DNA of 64,000 nt from the NCBI RefSeq assembly GCF_013285155.1, contig NZ_JABTEL010000003.1:248001-312000 (forward strand), in the 5' to 3' direction. The translations under genes and the position numbers were made by a program. The notes beneath the pieces are model-generated. The model was not told the origin of the DNA. It was given only the letters and a program-made list of their open reading frames with translations, and searched no databases. Below, piece after piece: positions 53,957-63,062 of the stretch. Each line of letters opens with the position of its first letter. Within the stretch, counting starts at the first letter, position 1. Source of the stretch: Winogradskyella undariae. Its GTDB lineage: Bacteria > Bacteroidota > Bacteroidia > Flavobacteriales > Flavobacteriaceae.

Positions 53957-55609
53957 TTAAAAAGCGACGGTTAAATTGGCGCTTAAGCCTGTGTTTTCAG
54001 GTACAAATCTACAAACGCCACCAACACAGATTAATCCTCCTCGTTGTCTTCCGTAGTTTAATCCTAATCTTGTGTTGCCTTTGCTGTAACTTCCGCCTAC
54101 GCTGTAATAGTGAATCTCATTTGTACCACCATAATTCCAGTTATCAGCTACATATGCGGCTAAACGTGTAGAGAAGTTATATTCAAAAACTCCTGCAACC
54201 CAATTTTTGCGATCGTCTTTACTCCAAAGGTGTTGTGCTACAAAACGCGCTGCTTTTCCGTTATCAAATCTTTTAGTGGTTTCTATAACACCGATGTTAG
54301 CTAAAATTGATGAATGTCCCAATGGTCCACCTTCAACAATACCTTTATCTACTAATACATTTTGGTAGGTGAAGACTGAACTCCATTCTTTAGACCATTT
54401 CTTTTTAACTTCAAAATTTATATCTCTAAATAGTTGATGGCCATTTCCTATAAATTTAGCTTTGTACCATCTGTTTTCAATATTATATTCTGAATCTAAC
54501 CCTCCCCAATAAGAGAAATTCATGGCTAATTTTGTTCCATATTTTCCACCTAAAGACGTGCCCTTTTTGAAGCTGTAAAATAAATCGAATTGTGTGCCAA
54601 CCTCACCTGAGCGTTGATCAAAAGATTCAATGATTAATCTTGGCTGTGGGTTGTAAACGTAAATATTGGTTAATAAGTAGTCTTGTTGTTTTGTGAGTCC
54701 AGGGACATAATTGATAACTTGTTGGTTGTAAATGTTTCCTTCTGCATAACGGTCCGCGTAAAAGCTAAAATTTTCTAACCTTCTAAATGTGGCGTTTATC
54801 CCTAATCCTTTTTTTGCATACCCAGCATTGACTTGTAGTGCTGTTCCGTCGTATAATTTATTAGAAGAGATTTGTCCTTCGTTAAGTATTACATCTGGAT
54901 CTTTAACAATAGCTTCAACACCTGCGTAAAAATTATTAAAGATTAAATCTAGTCGACTACCATAAGCAGCTACTGTTGTAGGTAATGCTTCGTTACCATT
55001 GGTATCTTGGTTTCTTGCGACATAACTTCCACCTAGTTGTATATCTACCGATTCAATATTTAATGCTCCGCTAAGACTTAAGTCGGCATCGATACCTTGT
55101 ATTGTACCTTCAGAAACTTCAAAACCATTACGTTGTTGTCCAAAAACAGCTTTAATGCCCAAGTCTTTTGTAGCATTAAATTTTACGTTTATTCCTTTTA
55201 AGGCATTGTTAAGGCCTAATTGGCGGTCTTCCCAAGATCTTAATATTAGTCCACTTCCAAATTGCTCATAAAAATAACCTCCAGTAATATCTAAGGTTTC
55301 ATCTTTATAGTTGAAATAATAGGTTGCCACATCGTTTTGGTTACCGTAAGTTGAATCGTCATAACCTAAAAGAGCAGAAGGGAGGTAAGATTCGTACTGA
55401 ACACCAGCAGTAAATTTGCCTAAATTGTAGTTCATTAGAATATAGTTGTTGGCTCTAAATTGATCTTCTGGAGCTAAGAAGTTAATGCCTTCATCGGTTT
55501 GAAGCCATTGCGAATTAGATTCTAAGCCTCCGTAAAAATAGCCTGTTTCTTGTGCGTTAATAAAATAGATTTGAAATAATATAGTGATTAGAAAAAGTGA
55601 TTTTTTCAT
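53957..55609 (-). CDS. DUF6029 family protein, probable outer-membrane barrel
   Basis: A 550-residue exported protein with signal peptide (residues 1-19, ending NAQ). The rest is a run of amphipathic strands rich in Tyr, Asn and Gly (YYFNYKDETLDITGGYFYEQFG, key GGYFYEQFGSGL), ending in Phe, as in outer-membrane barrels. The annotation as DUF6029 is from memory of Bacteroidota families. The start at 55609 (MKKSLFLIT) is chosen over 55639 because it begins the signal peptide. It lies 34 bases after the TlpA-like gene, probably one transcript. Confidence 0.7.
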   Translation of the reverse strand: MKKSLFLITILFQIYFINAQETGYFYGGLESNSQWLQTDEGINFLAPEDQFRANNYILMNYNLGKFTAGVQYESYLPSALLGYDDSTYGNQNDVATYYFNYKDETLDITGGYFYEQFGSGLILRSWEDRQLGLNNALKGINVKFNATKDLGIKAVFGQQRNGFEVSEGTIQGIDADLSLSGALNIESVDIQLGGSYVARNQDTNGNEALPTTVAAYGSRLDLIFNNFYAGVEAIVKDPDVILNEGQISSNKLYDGTALQVNAGYAKKGLGINATFRRLENFSFYADRYAEGNIYNQQVINYVPGLTKQQDYLLTNIYVYNPQPRLIIESFDQRSGEVGTQFDLFYSFKKGTSLGGKYGTKLAMNFSYWGGLDSEYNIENRWYKAKFIGNGHQLFRDINFEVKKKWSKEWSSVFTYQNVLVDKGIVEGGPLGHSSILANIGVIETTKRFDNGKAARFVAQHLWSKDDRKNWVAGVFEYNFSTRLAAYVADNWNYGGTNEIHYYSVGGSYSKGNTRLGLNYGRQRGGLICVGGVCRFVPENTGLSANLTVAF

Positions 55610-55643
55610 GGTAATTAATTGAAAGATAAAATGATGCAAAGGT

Positions 55644-56129
55644 TTATTTAGAAAGTTCTTTAATTTTTTCGTACAATTCTAATTCTGCACCAGGACTGTA
55701 TCCAGAGTGTTTGTAGACAATTTTATTATCTTTCACTAAAATCGTGAGAGGGATGCTAGATGCATTAAGTGCACGTTTTAATTCTGTATTGGTGTCTAAT
55801 AAAACGGTGTATTCCCAACCTTTGCCATTAACTAAAGATTTTACACGTTTTACAGTTCTGCTATCATCAACTGAAACAGCAAGAAGTTTTACATTAGTTT
55901 CATCTTGCCACTCGTCATATATATCATTAATAGCGTCTAATTCTTTTAAACAAGGAACGCACCAAGTGGCCCAAAGTGAAATAACGGTGACTCCATCATC
56001 ATTGAGGGAATCTTTTAAATTTACAGTTTTGCCGTCAATGGATTCTAAATCTAAATTAGGAAGTTCGTTTTGAGCTGAGGTGGTAATACTGAAGATTCCT
56101 AAGAGGAATACATAAATAACTTTGTTCAT
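55644..56129 (-). CDS. TlpA-like thiol-disulfide oxidoreductase
   Basis: A 161-residue exported thioredoxin. Signal peptide (1-19), then a thioredoxin fold with LWATWCVPC (about residues 53-61), a Cys-x-x-Cys redox site, and the cis-proline strand SSIPLTILV. Such proteins reduce or oxidise disulfides of envelope proteins. The start at 56129 (MNKVIYVFLL) is chosen; the frame is open to 56213 but a -7 element TACATTTG (plus 56174-56181, - strand) lies inside that extension. It is divergent from an Omp28-type lipoprotein and heads the DUF6029 gene. Confidence 0.9.
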   Translation of the reverse strand: MNKVIYVFLLGIFSITTSAQNELPNLDLESIDGKTVNLKDSLNDDGVTVISLWATWCVPCLKELDAINDIYDEWQDETNVKLLAVSVDDSRTVKRVKSLVNGKGWEYTVLLDTNTELKRALNASSIPLTILVKDNKIVYKHSGYSPGAELELYEKIKELSK

Positions 56130-56233
56130 GATAAGGTTTTGATGAGTATATGCAATATTAGTTAAAATTTTAACAAATGTATAGGAGTTGTAAAAATTAA
56201 TTAATTTAGCCAAAACAATATAAAATACGGATT

Positions 56234-57289
56234 ATGATTTTTGAAAAAGCAGCGAAATTATTTTTAATAATAATGATGTTAGTAAGTGTTTCTTGCAGTA
56301 AAACTGAGGATAATGTACCACTAACAACTCCAACGGCTCAAATTGAGGTTGATAATATAGCTCGAAAAGCCTCATTAATTAATCAAGAGATTCCTTTTAA
56401 GATTATAAATGAAGAAGGAGAGGATGTTACTGAATTTACCACCTTTTATGTTAATGGTGTTGCTGTAGAGGGAACTTCTTTTTCGTCTGATATCATTGGA
56501 GATTTTGAGGTTTATGGGGTTTATATGGAAGAAGGGGTAGAGGTAACTACAAGTGCAGAAGCATTTAGTGTTATAATCCCTAAAAGAAAGATTGTTGTTG
56601 AAGATTATACGGGGACATGGTGTGGTTTTTGTCCTAGAGTTGCAAATGCGGTTAGTTTATTGAAGGAAGAAACGGATAATATTGCAATTGTGGCTATTCA
56701 TGAAACAGCAAATAGTTTTGAAGATCCGATGCATTTTGATCAAGTACAATTATTAAAAGATGCTTTTGATATCGAAGGGTTTCCTGCAGCTAAAATAAAT
56801 AGATCAGTAAATTGGGCTACACCTCATGTTGTTGAAGACGTTACAAGTATTGCTGGTCTAGATACTAACTTAGCATTGGCTCTAAATTCTGAATTAGTAG
56901 ATGGTGCATTAACAGTACAGATTAATGTGGTTTATGAAGAAGGTTCTTCACAAGGTGATAAGCTTGTCGTTTATTTACTTGAAGACGGTATAATCTATGA
57001 TCAAGTAAATTATTATGATCAAGATAGTTCTAGTCCTTTTTATAATGCAGGTAGTCCAATTCCTGGTTTTGAACACAATGAAGTATTGAGAAATTCGTTA
57101 TCTAGTGTTTTAGGTGATGAAATTCCTCTTACTAGTGCTTTAACCGAATATGTTACATCATATGTAATTACAGTTCCTTCAAATTATGTTACAGAAAACT
57201 TGAGTGTTGTTGCTATGGTTGTTGATGCTGATAATAATGCTAAAAATGCTCAATTTGCACATTTAAATGAAGATAAATCTTATGAGTAA
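56234..57289 (+). CDS. Omp28-related outer-membrane lipoprotein
   Basis: A 351-residue protein with a lipoprotein signal (lipobox VSVSC, Cys about 21). An N-terminal Ig-like domain (about 30-110) is followed by an Omp28 thioredoxin-like domain with DYTGTWCGFCPRVANAV (about 126-142; CGFC) and a beta-rich C terminus. It is the second CxxC Omp28-type protein here; this one is lipid anchored, the other is sent out by T9SS. It is transcribed divergently from the TlpA-like gene with a 104-base shared promoter region. Confidence 0.85.
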   Translation: MIFEKAAKLFLIIMMLVSVSCSKTEDNVPLTTPTAQIEVDNIARKASLINQEIPFKIINEEGEDVTEFTTFYVNGVAVEGTSFSSDIIGDFEVYGVYMEEGVEVTTSAEAFSVIIPKRKIVVEDYTGTWCGFCPRVANAVSLLKEETDNIAIVAIHETANSFEDPMHFDQVQLLKDAFDIEGFPAAKINRSVNWATPHVVEDVTSIAGLDTNLALALNSELVDGALTVQINVVYEEGSSQGDKLVVYLLEDGIIYDQVNYYDQDSSSPFYNAGSPIPGFEHNEVLRNSLSSVLGDEIPLTSALTEYVTSYVITVPSNYVTENLSVVAMVVDADNNAKNAQFAHLNEDKSYE

Positions 57290-57314
57290 TAGTCTTTGAA
57301 GACTAGATTTGAAT

Positions 57315-57356
57315 AAAAAAACCTAAACATTATAGATATACTGTTTAGGTTTTTTT
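57315..57356. terminator. bidirectional terminator between convergent genes
   Basis: A perfect 15-base stem (AAAAAAACCTAAACA and complement) with a 12-base loop and T-runs on both strands, between the Omp28-type lipoprotein gene and the - strand hydrolase gene. Confidence 0.9.
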
Positions 57357-57376
57357 ATAGTTTTAATTTAAGTTTT

Positions 57377-59083
57377 TTATTTGTTTACTATAAATTTAGT
57401 GGTGTACGAGCCGTTGTTCTGGCCTAATACATTTAAAATATAAAAGCCTGAAGTTAAATCAACCTGAATTGCAGTTCTACTTGTTAATTCTCGAGTTGAA
57501 TTAAAAACTATTTTACCTGTTAAATCACTAATTACAACAGTTGCTGTACTATTTAAATTTGAGCGTAATACCAATTCATTTTGAACAGGATTCTTTTCTA
57601 ATTGCATTGTTAATAATTCTGAATCCGGAATATTTAAGGATGCAGCTAATATTTCAGCTAAAACAAAAGCAACATTAGCTTCGGTAAGTTGAAGGTGAGG
57701 TTCGTTAGCGTCTGGTGCAAAAATATTAGCAAAAGGTGTGTTATCGGTTGTTTCACTATCGTCTAAATCAATAGGGTAGTGCCAATTGATATCGTAATTT
57801 GTTGTAGCATCTGTAATATCTAATGCTAGTGCGCTAACCGAGGGTATAAAACTAAATTTATCAATCTGTAAAGCGGTGAAAAAATCTTCACCAATACCTC
57901 CAGTACCTCCAAAGGATGCTGTTAAATTAGATAAATCAAATAGTCCTCCTGGAGCTGAATCGATACCATCAAAGTTTGTGGTTCCTGAATTGGCAATACT
58001 TTCTACGTTAGGAACAAAGGGAGGTAAAAGCGGTGCGAAAAAACGACTTACTTGTTGTGGTGATCCTGCAGCAGGTGTCATGTTTAATTCTATTTCTACG
58101 TCTACAGTACCTAAAACAGGAACTTCTACAGGTAATGTTACATCTGCTATGGCAAATCCGTTTGTTATAGGTGTTACTCCGTCTGCTGCTAAATATGGAC
58201 TTCCATTGCCACTACCATTGATAATGGCAACGTTACGTACGTCCTCAGGAAAGCCACTAGCTGTTAAATTATTTATATGAGTTTCAAAAATAGTTCTAAA
58301 GGGATGTGGTTCTGGTAATGTTGCTGAAGCGTCAAAAGTGACTAAATCATTTCCAGATAAATGTGCTTCAAAATGATCTACTAGTAATTGTTTGCTAGCA
58401 GTTGATTTAAGTAAATCTTCAATAACGGGTTCTAATTCTGTAACAGGGTATAATGCGTTATAGGCTAAATAGTTTAGCTGATGTTGTAATCCGATAGGGA
58501 CATTTGCTCCGTTGTGTGGTGCATCAAAAGAGATGTAAAGTCTTGTGTCAGCATCTATAGAGTTTGCTTCCATGTAATTTAAGGCATAACGAGAAATCAA
58601 TCCTCCCATGCTTGGTCCTATAATCACATTTTGTTCGGGGTTGTTTGATGCTTTGTCTATATTAATGATCTCAATTAATTCAGTTAAAAGCATAGCATTT
58701 CGTTCTATAAAATCAGAACCTCCATCTATAATCTCAGCATCTTCAACTCTTGTGTAAACAGGGAAATTTAAAATAACAATATCAAAACCTTCAGCGCGTA
58801 ATTGATCTGCTAAATTTTGAGTTCCAGTAGTATTTGTAAAGTCTAATAAACTATAAATGCCATTAATATCTCTTAAGTCACCAGCATCTAAACCATCAAC
58901 AATAATTATAGGTTTGTCTAAAATATTGTCTGCGCTTAAAAATATTTCGTATTCCCCTTGGCCTGGATAACTTGTGGCCTCACCATAAGCAGATAGGTCT
59001 GGTGGAATAGTTGAGGTGAATGCTATTTGTGAAAAAGTAAGTAACGGAAAAAGTAATAAAATAGAAATGTATAGTTTCTTCAT
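57377..59083 (-). CDS. secreted alpha/beta-hydrolase-like protein with T9SS sorting domain
   Basis: A 568-residue protein with signal peptide (1-18). KPIIIVDGLDAGD and FDIVILNFPVYTR begin an alpha/beta hydrolase core, and VIIGPSMGGLISRYAL (about 153-168) is a nucleophile elbow with Ser about 157. SFDAPHNGANVPIG is the conserved strand-turn of lipase/esterase relatives. The last about 80 residues form a T9SS type A sorting domain (final KFIVNK). It is likely a surface esterase or lipase; the substrate is unknown. Confidence 0.82.
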   Translation of the reverse strand: MKKLYISILLLFPLLTFSQIAFTSTIPPDLSAYGEATSYPGQGEYEIFLSADNILDKPIIIVDGLDAGDLRDINGIYSLLDFTNTTGTQNLADQLRAEGFDIVILNFPVYTRVEDAEIIDGGSDFIERNAMLLTELIEIINIDKASNNPEQNVIIGPSMGGLISRYALNYMEANSIDADTRLYISFDAPHNGANVPIGLQHQLNYLAYNALYPVTELEPVIEDLLKSTASKQLLVDHFEAHLSGNDLVTFDASATLPEPHPFRTIFETHINNLTASGFPEDVRNVAIINGSGNGSPYLAADGVTPITNGFAIADVTLPVEVPVLGTVDVEIELNMTPAAGSPQQVSRFFAPLLPPFVPNVESIANSGTTNFDGIDSAPGGLFDLSNLTASFGGTGGIGEDFFTALQIDKFSFIPSVSALALDITDATTNYDINWHYPIDLDDSETTDNTPFANIFAPDANEPHLQLTEANVAFVLAEILAASLNIPDSELLTMQLEKNPVQNELVLRSNLNSTATVVISDLTGKIVFNSTRELTSRTAIQVDLTSGFYILNVLGQNNGSYTTKFIVNK

Positions 59084-59174
59084 AGCTGTAGATTTTAGTT
59101 ATTATCTTGAAAAGATACAAAGTTTACTTTAAGAATTATTATTTATGGTGATCATTTCTATTTCAAACAAAAAA

Positions 59175-59207
59175 AAATCCTTAAAAGCAGATTGCTGATA
59201 AGGATTT
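59175..59207 (-). terminator. pruA terminator
   Basis: AAATCCTTA and TAAGGATTT form a 9-base stem with an inner AGC/GCT pair; on the - strand a T-run of about 9 follows. It lies about 20 bases after the pruA stop. Confidence 0.85.
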
Positions 59208-59227
59208 GTATTTTAGATTTTTAGGTG

Positions 59228-60856
59228 TTATTCTCCTAAAAATGGATATCTATAATCTACAGGAGTTACAAATGTTTCTTTAATTAATCGAGGAGACACC
59301 CAACGTAATAAGTTTTGAGGGCTTCCGGCTTTATCATTTGTTCCAGACGCTCTAGCACCACCAAAAGGTTGTTGTCCTACAACAGCTCCTGTTGGTTTGT
59401 CGTTTATGTAAAAGTTTCCAGCAGCATTCTGAAGTGCTTTTGTAGCTTCTTCAACAGCATATCTGTCTCTAGAAATAATAGCGCCAGTTAAAGCATAGTC
59501 ACTTGTTTCGTCAACCAGTTTTAATGTTTCTGAGTACGCATCATCTTCATATACATATATTGTAATTACAGGGCCAAATAACTCTGTAGACATTGTTGTG
59601 TATTTTGGATTTGTAGTTAAGATAACTGTAGGTTCAATAAAGTACCCTTTAGATTTATCGTAATTACCACCAGCAATAATTTCAGCATCGCTATCAGCTT
59701 TAGCTTCATCGATATATTTCGCTAATTTATCAAAAGAACCTTCGTGGATTACAGCGGTGATAAAGTTGCTCATATCTTCAGGAGATCCCATTTTGAAAGA
59801 TTCCATATCTTCAATTAGATATTTTTTTACATCTGCCCAAATTCCTTTAGGAACATAAGCTCTAGATGCAGCACTACATTTTTGACCTTGAAATTCAAAA
59901 GCACCACGAGCAATAGCTGTTGCAACTTGTTTAGCATCGGCTGTTTTATGTGCAACTATAAAATCTTTACCTCCAGTTTCACCAACAATTCTTGGGTATG
60001 TTTTGTAGTTGTGTATGTTATTTCCTATTTGTTTCCATAATTCTTTAAATACATGTGTAGAACCTGTAAAGTGTAAACCAGAAAAATCAGGACTTGCTAA
60101 TACTGTATTTGTAATCATTACCGGATCACCAAAAACAACATTAATAACACCATCTGGTACACCTGCTTCTTTAAAGATGTCCATAATAACTTTTGCAGAA
60201 TAAACTTGGCTATCACTTGGTTTCCAAACCACAACATTTCCCATTAAAGCCATACAAGCTGGTAAGTTACCGGCAATAGCAGTAAAGTTAAACGGTGTTA
60301 CAGCGTATGTAAATCCTTCTAGTGGTCTGTATTCTACTCTGTTCCATGCAGCACTTGTACTTTCTGGTTGCTCCATGTAAATGTCTGACATAAACTGAAC
60401 ATTAAAGCGTAAGAAGTCAATAAGCTCACAAGCAGCATCAATTTCAGCTTGATAAATATTTTTAGACTGAGCTATCATCGTAGCGGCATTAATCTTTGCT
60501 CTGTATGGACCAGCAATTAATTCTGCAGCTTTTAAGAAAATACCTGCACGTTGTTCCCATGGCATTTGAGACCAAGATTTTCTTGCTTCTAATGCTGTAG
60601 CAATAGCATCTTCAACATGGCTTTGTTCAGCTAAGTGATATTCACCAACAATATGTTTATGATCGTGTGGAGGTGACATAGTTCTGGTATTTCCAGTTTT
60701 TACGTCCTTACCATTTATATATAGAGGAACTTCAACTTTAGAATTGAACATTGATTTATAAGCCTCTGATGCTGCTTTGCGTTCTGCAGAACCAGGTGCG
60801 TAAGACATAACAGGTTCGTTAACTGCTACGGGTACATTAAAGAATCCTTTTCCCAT
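59228..60856 (-). CDS. pruA: 1-pyrroline-5-carboxylate (glutamate semialdehyde) dehydrogenase
   Basis: A 542-residue NAD-dependent aldehyde dehydrogenase for the second step of proline breakdown to glutamate. YAVTPFNFTAIAGNLPA, WKPSDSQVYSA and FTGSTHVFKELW lie in the NAD domain, GETGGKDF has the general-base glutamate (about residue 293), and GQKCSAASRAYVP the catalytic cysteine (about 325). It is the single-domain form; no PutA proline dehydrogenase domain is fused and none is next to it. A -7 TACATTTG (plus 60925-60932, - strand) lies upstream. Confidence 0.95.
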   Translation of the reverse strand: MGKGFFNVPVAVNEPVMSYAPGSAERKAASEAYKSMFNSKVEVPLYINGKDVKTGNTRTMSPPHDHKHIVGEYHLAEQSHVEDAIATALEARKSWSQMPWEQRAGIFLKAAELIAGPYRAKINAATMIAQSKNIYQAEIDAACELIDFLRFNVQFMSDIYMEQPESTSAAWNRVEYRPLEGFTYAVTPFNFTAIAGNLPACMALMGNVVVWKPSDSQVYSAKVIMDIFKEAGVPDGVINVVFGDPVMITNTVLASPDFSGLHFTGSTHVFKELWKQIGNNIHNYKTYPRIVGETGGKDFIVAHKTADAKQVATAIARGAFEFQGQKCSAASRAYVPKGIWADVKKYLIEDMESFKMGSPEDMSNFITAVIHEGSFDKLAKYIDEAKADSDAEIIAGGNYDKSKGYFIEPTVILTTNPKYTTMSTELFGPVITIYVYEDDAYSETLKLVDETSDYALTGAIISRDRYAVEEATKALQNAAGNFYINDKPTGAVVGQQPFGGARASGTNDKAGSPQNLLRWVSPRLIKETFVTPVDYRYPFLGE

Positions 60857-61101
60857 CGTTAAATTGTTTTATGTTTCCACTAAAAGTAGAAATCTATTTG
60901 TTTTTAGTTTGAAAGTGTAAGTAACAAATGTACAATTTTTATGAGAAAATATTTTTTTGAAACGTTATAGCTATGTGAAAGTTGTAAATGTGAATTTTAC
61001 ATATTTATTTCATCAAATTAAAGCTTAAGTTTAATGCTTATCGTTTTGTGTAATAAGTTGAGTTAAGAATATTTTAAGCTATTAAATTAAAGGGATGAGA
61101 T

Positions 61102-61488
61102 TTAATTTATAGCAAAAGGTGCACTTAGTTTAAATGAAGGGATATAAACTTTAAAGTTATCAGATGTTGTGTTATTTGTCATGTTATAATAACCTTGCAT
61201 AGCTCCAAAAGGAGAGGTTAATAGACAACCTGAATTATAAGTGTGAGATTCACCTGGTTTTAAAATAGGTTTTTTACCAATAACGCCTTCGCCTTCTATA
61301 ACTTCTTCATTATTTAAGGCATCAAGTATTTTCCAATGTCTAGAATGCAATTGAACAGAATCTTTACTCTGGTTTTCGATGGTTACTTTGTAACCAAAAG
61401 CGAAATGTACTTTGTAATTTTTGTAAAATGTGCCTTCAAAATTGGTTTCTACAGAAATTTTGATACCGCTTGTAACTTGTTGTACCAT
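61102..61488 (-). CDS. apaG: ApaG/DUF525 domain protein
   Basis: A 128-residue single-domain protein of the ApaG family, an immunoglobulin-like beta fold. FAFGYKVTIENQSKDSVQL, RHWKILDA, GVIGKKPILKPGESHTYNSG and FGAMQGYY are the conserved strands. It has been linked to Co2+/Mg2+ tolerance in enterics, but its biochemical role is unclear. It lies between pruA and the T9SS plug gene, all on the - strand. Confidence 0.93.
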   Translation of the reverse strand: MVQQVTSGIKISVETNFEGTFYKNYKVHFAFGYKVTIENQSKDSVQLHSRHWKILDALNNEEVIEGEGVIGKKPILKPGESHTYNSGCLLTSPFGAMQGYYNMTNNTTSDNFKVYIPSFKLSAPFAIN

Positions 61489-61644
61489 AGTTTATAGTGT
61501 TTGATCTATGCTAAAATAACATAATTTTTGAATGATTCCTTGTAATTAAAGTGAGGTCTCTTATTTTTTAAAGAAAGAGCAGTTATGAGGGTTTAATATG
61601 CTAAAACACTAATTAAAAGTGTAAATATTTTTCATTTTCATAAT

Positions 61645-62901
61645 TTAGTTCGTGATGTCTACTGAGCTTGCTTCTCCAAATCCAATAAGGCGGTCGTAAC
61701 GAGAACCTAAATCTTTATAGTAAACTAAAACTTTATAATTATTTTCTGTTTGCCAAAAGTTTCCGCTGATAATACCTTCATCTAATTCTCCTGTTTTTTT
61801 ATCTACCGTAACAAATTTGTAGTTGTAGAACCCTTGCTTCATAAGCATTATGTTTTCGTAACGTTTACTTTCAATGTTATAAAGCATTTGGGTTAAGGGT
61901 TCTAAAGTGTATCCATTAAAATTGCCATAGATAAATATGTTTTTATCTATTAATTCATCATGTAATAATGAAAAGTGCACCATCACATAATCTGCCTCAA
62001 TATCTACGTTAGTTTTATCTAAAACAGTAACGAGAAAATTACCATTAATATCAGGGTTATAAGTGTATGGTCTGTCTTTTCTAGCGATGTTAGTGTATAG
62101 GTAATTGTGATAAAGATCTTTTAATTCTATACGTTGAACACCAATATTTGCAGCTCTAACATCTTTGTTTTCAAAAAAGTTGTATTCATTTCCGGACCAA
62201 AATGAAGAAGCTGTGTCGTAACGGTAAATGAGTTCATTACCTAGAGTGTATTGTGGTTTTAAATCTGTAATCGCTGTGTTTAGATTGTTGTTTTGAATGA
62301 CTAGTGTTTTAATCGTTTCAAGAGGGTTGTTTAAATTCATGCCACTCGTTGTAATTTTGATATCTACAGATTGTTTCTCTGCTATAGTTTTTACATCTCT
62401 AGAGCGTTTTACTTGAACTCCAACATTTGTTAGGCTTTCATAAATCATAAATTTTCTGCTGAACATAAGTTCATCATAATCATCATAAATTGAAATCATG
62501 TAGTTGCCACTTTTTAATAAGCCACGTGTTTGTGTGTTTGGGATTTCTAAATTATAATGTGAATAAATTTGATAGGTGTTAAACGAATTTTCGTAATCTA
62601 AAATACGTTGATTATCCATACCACTTAAGTATTCAGATTTAACTAAACTTGAAGGTGTCCAGTCAAAATTGAAATGTTCAATAACGTAATAGAAATCTTC
62701 TTCATCTCCTGTTAAAGCATCAAATTCTAAGGTTAATGATTCACCAAGACTAAATATAGGCAGTTGCCCTTGTGTGGTATTATTGCTTTTAAAAGTAATG
62801 GTTTTTATAAAGTCTGGAGGATTTAGCTCAGTAGCGACTTGTGATATTACAATTGTTGGAAATACAAAAAGTATAAGAAGGCTTAAATAGTTTTTTTTCA
62901 T
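61645..62901 (-). CDS. DUF5103 / type IX secretion system plug protein
   Basis: A 418-residue exported protein with signal peptide (about 1-20, FPTIVISQ). NPPDFIKTITFKSNN, LGESLTLEFDALTGDEEDFYYVIEHFNFDW (key HFNFDWTPSSL) and SYENSFNTYQIYSHY-like sequence are typical of DUF5103, the family of the periplasmic plug that closes the SprA translocon of T9SS. The start at 62901 (MKKNYLSLL) is chosen because it begins the signal peptide; 62934 is open but unneeded. It matches the T9SS cargo and PorT in the window. Confidence 0.85.
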   Translation of the reverse strand: MKKNYLSLLILFVFPTIVISQVATELNPPDFIKTITFKSNNTTQGQLPIFSLGESLTLEFDALTGDEEDFYYVIEHFNFDWTPSSLVKSEYLSGMDNQRILDYENSFNTYQIYSHYNLEIPNTQTRGLLKSGNYMISIYDDYDELMFSRKFMIYESLTNVGVQVKRSRDVKTIAEKQSVDIKITTSGMNLNNPLETIKTLVIQNNNLNTAITDLKPQYTLGNELIYRYDTASSFWSGNEYNFFENKDVRAANIGVQRIELKDLYHNYLYTNIARKDRPYTYNPDINGNFLVTVLDKTNVDIEADYVMVHFSLLHDELIDKNIFIYGNFNGYTLEPLTQMLYNIESKRYENIMLMKQGFYNYKFVTVDKKTGELDEGIISGNFWQTENNYKVLVYYKDLGSRYDRLIGFGEASSVDITN

Positions 62902-63022
62902 TTTAATTGAATCTAAGTGCATAAAGATAATCAAAATCTGTGCCTTATGGTAATTGGATTATTTATAATGGTTATAAATAAATAAATAACATGATTTTAG
63001 AGGGATTTTAAGCATTAATTTG

Positions 63023-63030
63023 TAAATTCG
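63023..63030 (+). promoter_or_regulatory. possible nqr operon -7 element
   Basis: TAAATTCG (one base off TAnnTTTG) lies 32 bases before the nqrA ATG. No clear -33 box, so the call is weak. Confidence 0.3.
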
Positions 63031-63062
63031 CACGGATTTTTAGACAACTAATCTTTAAGTAT

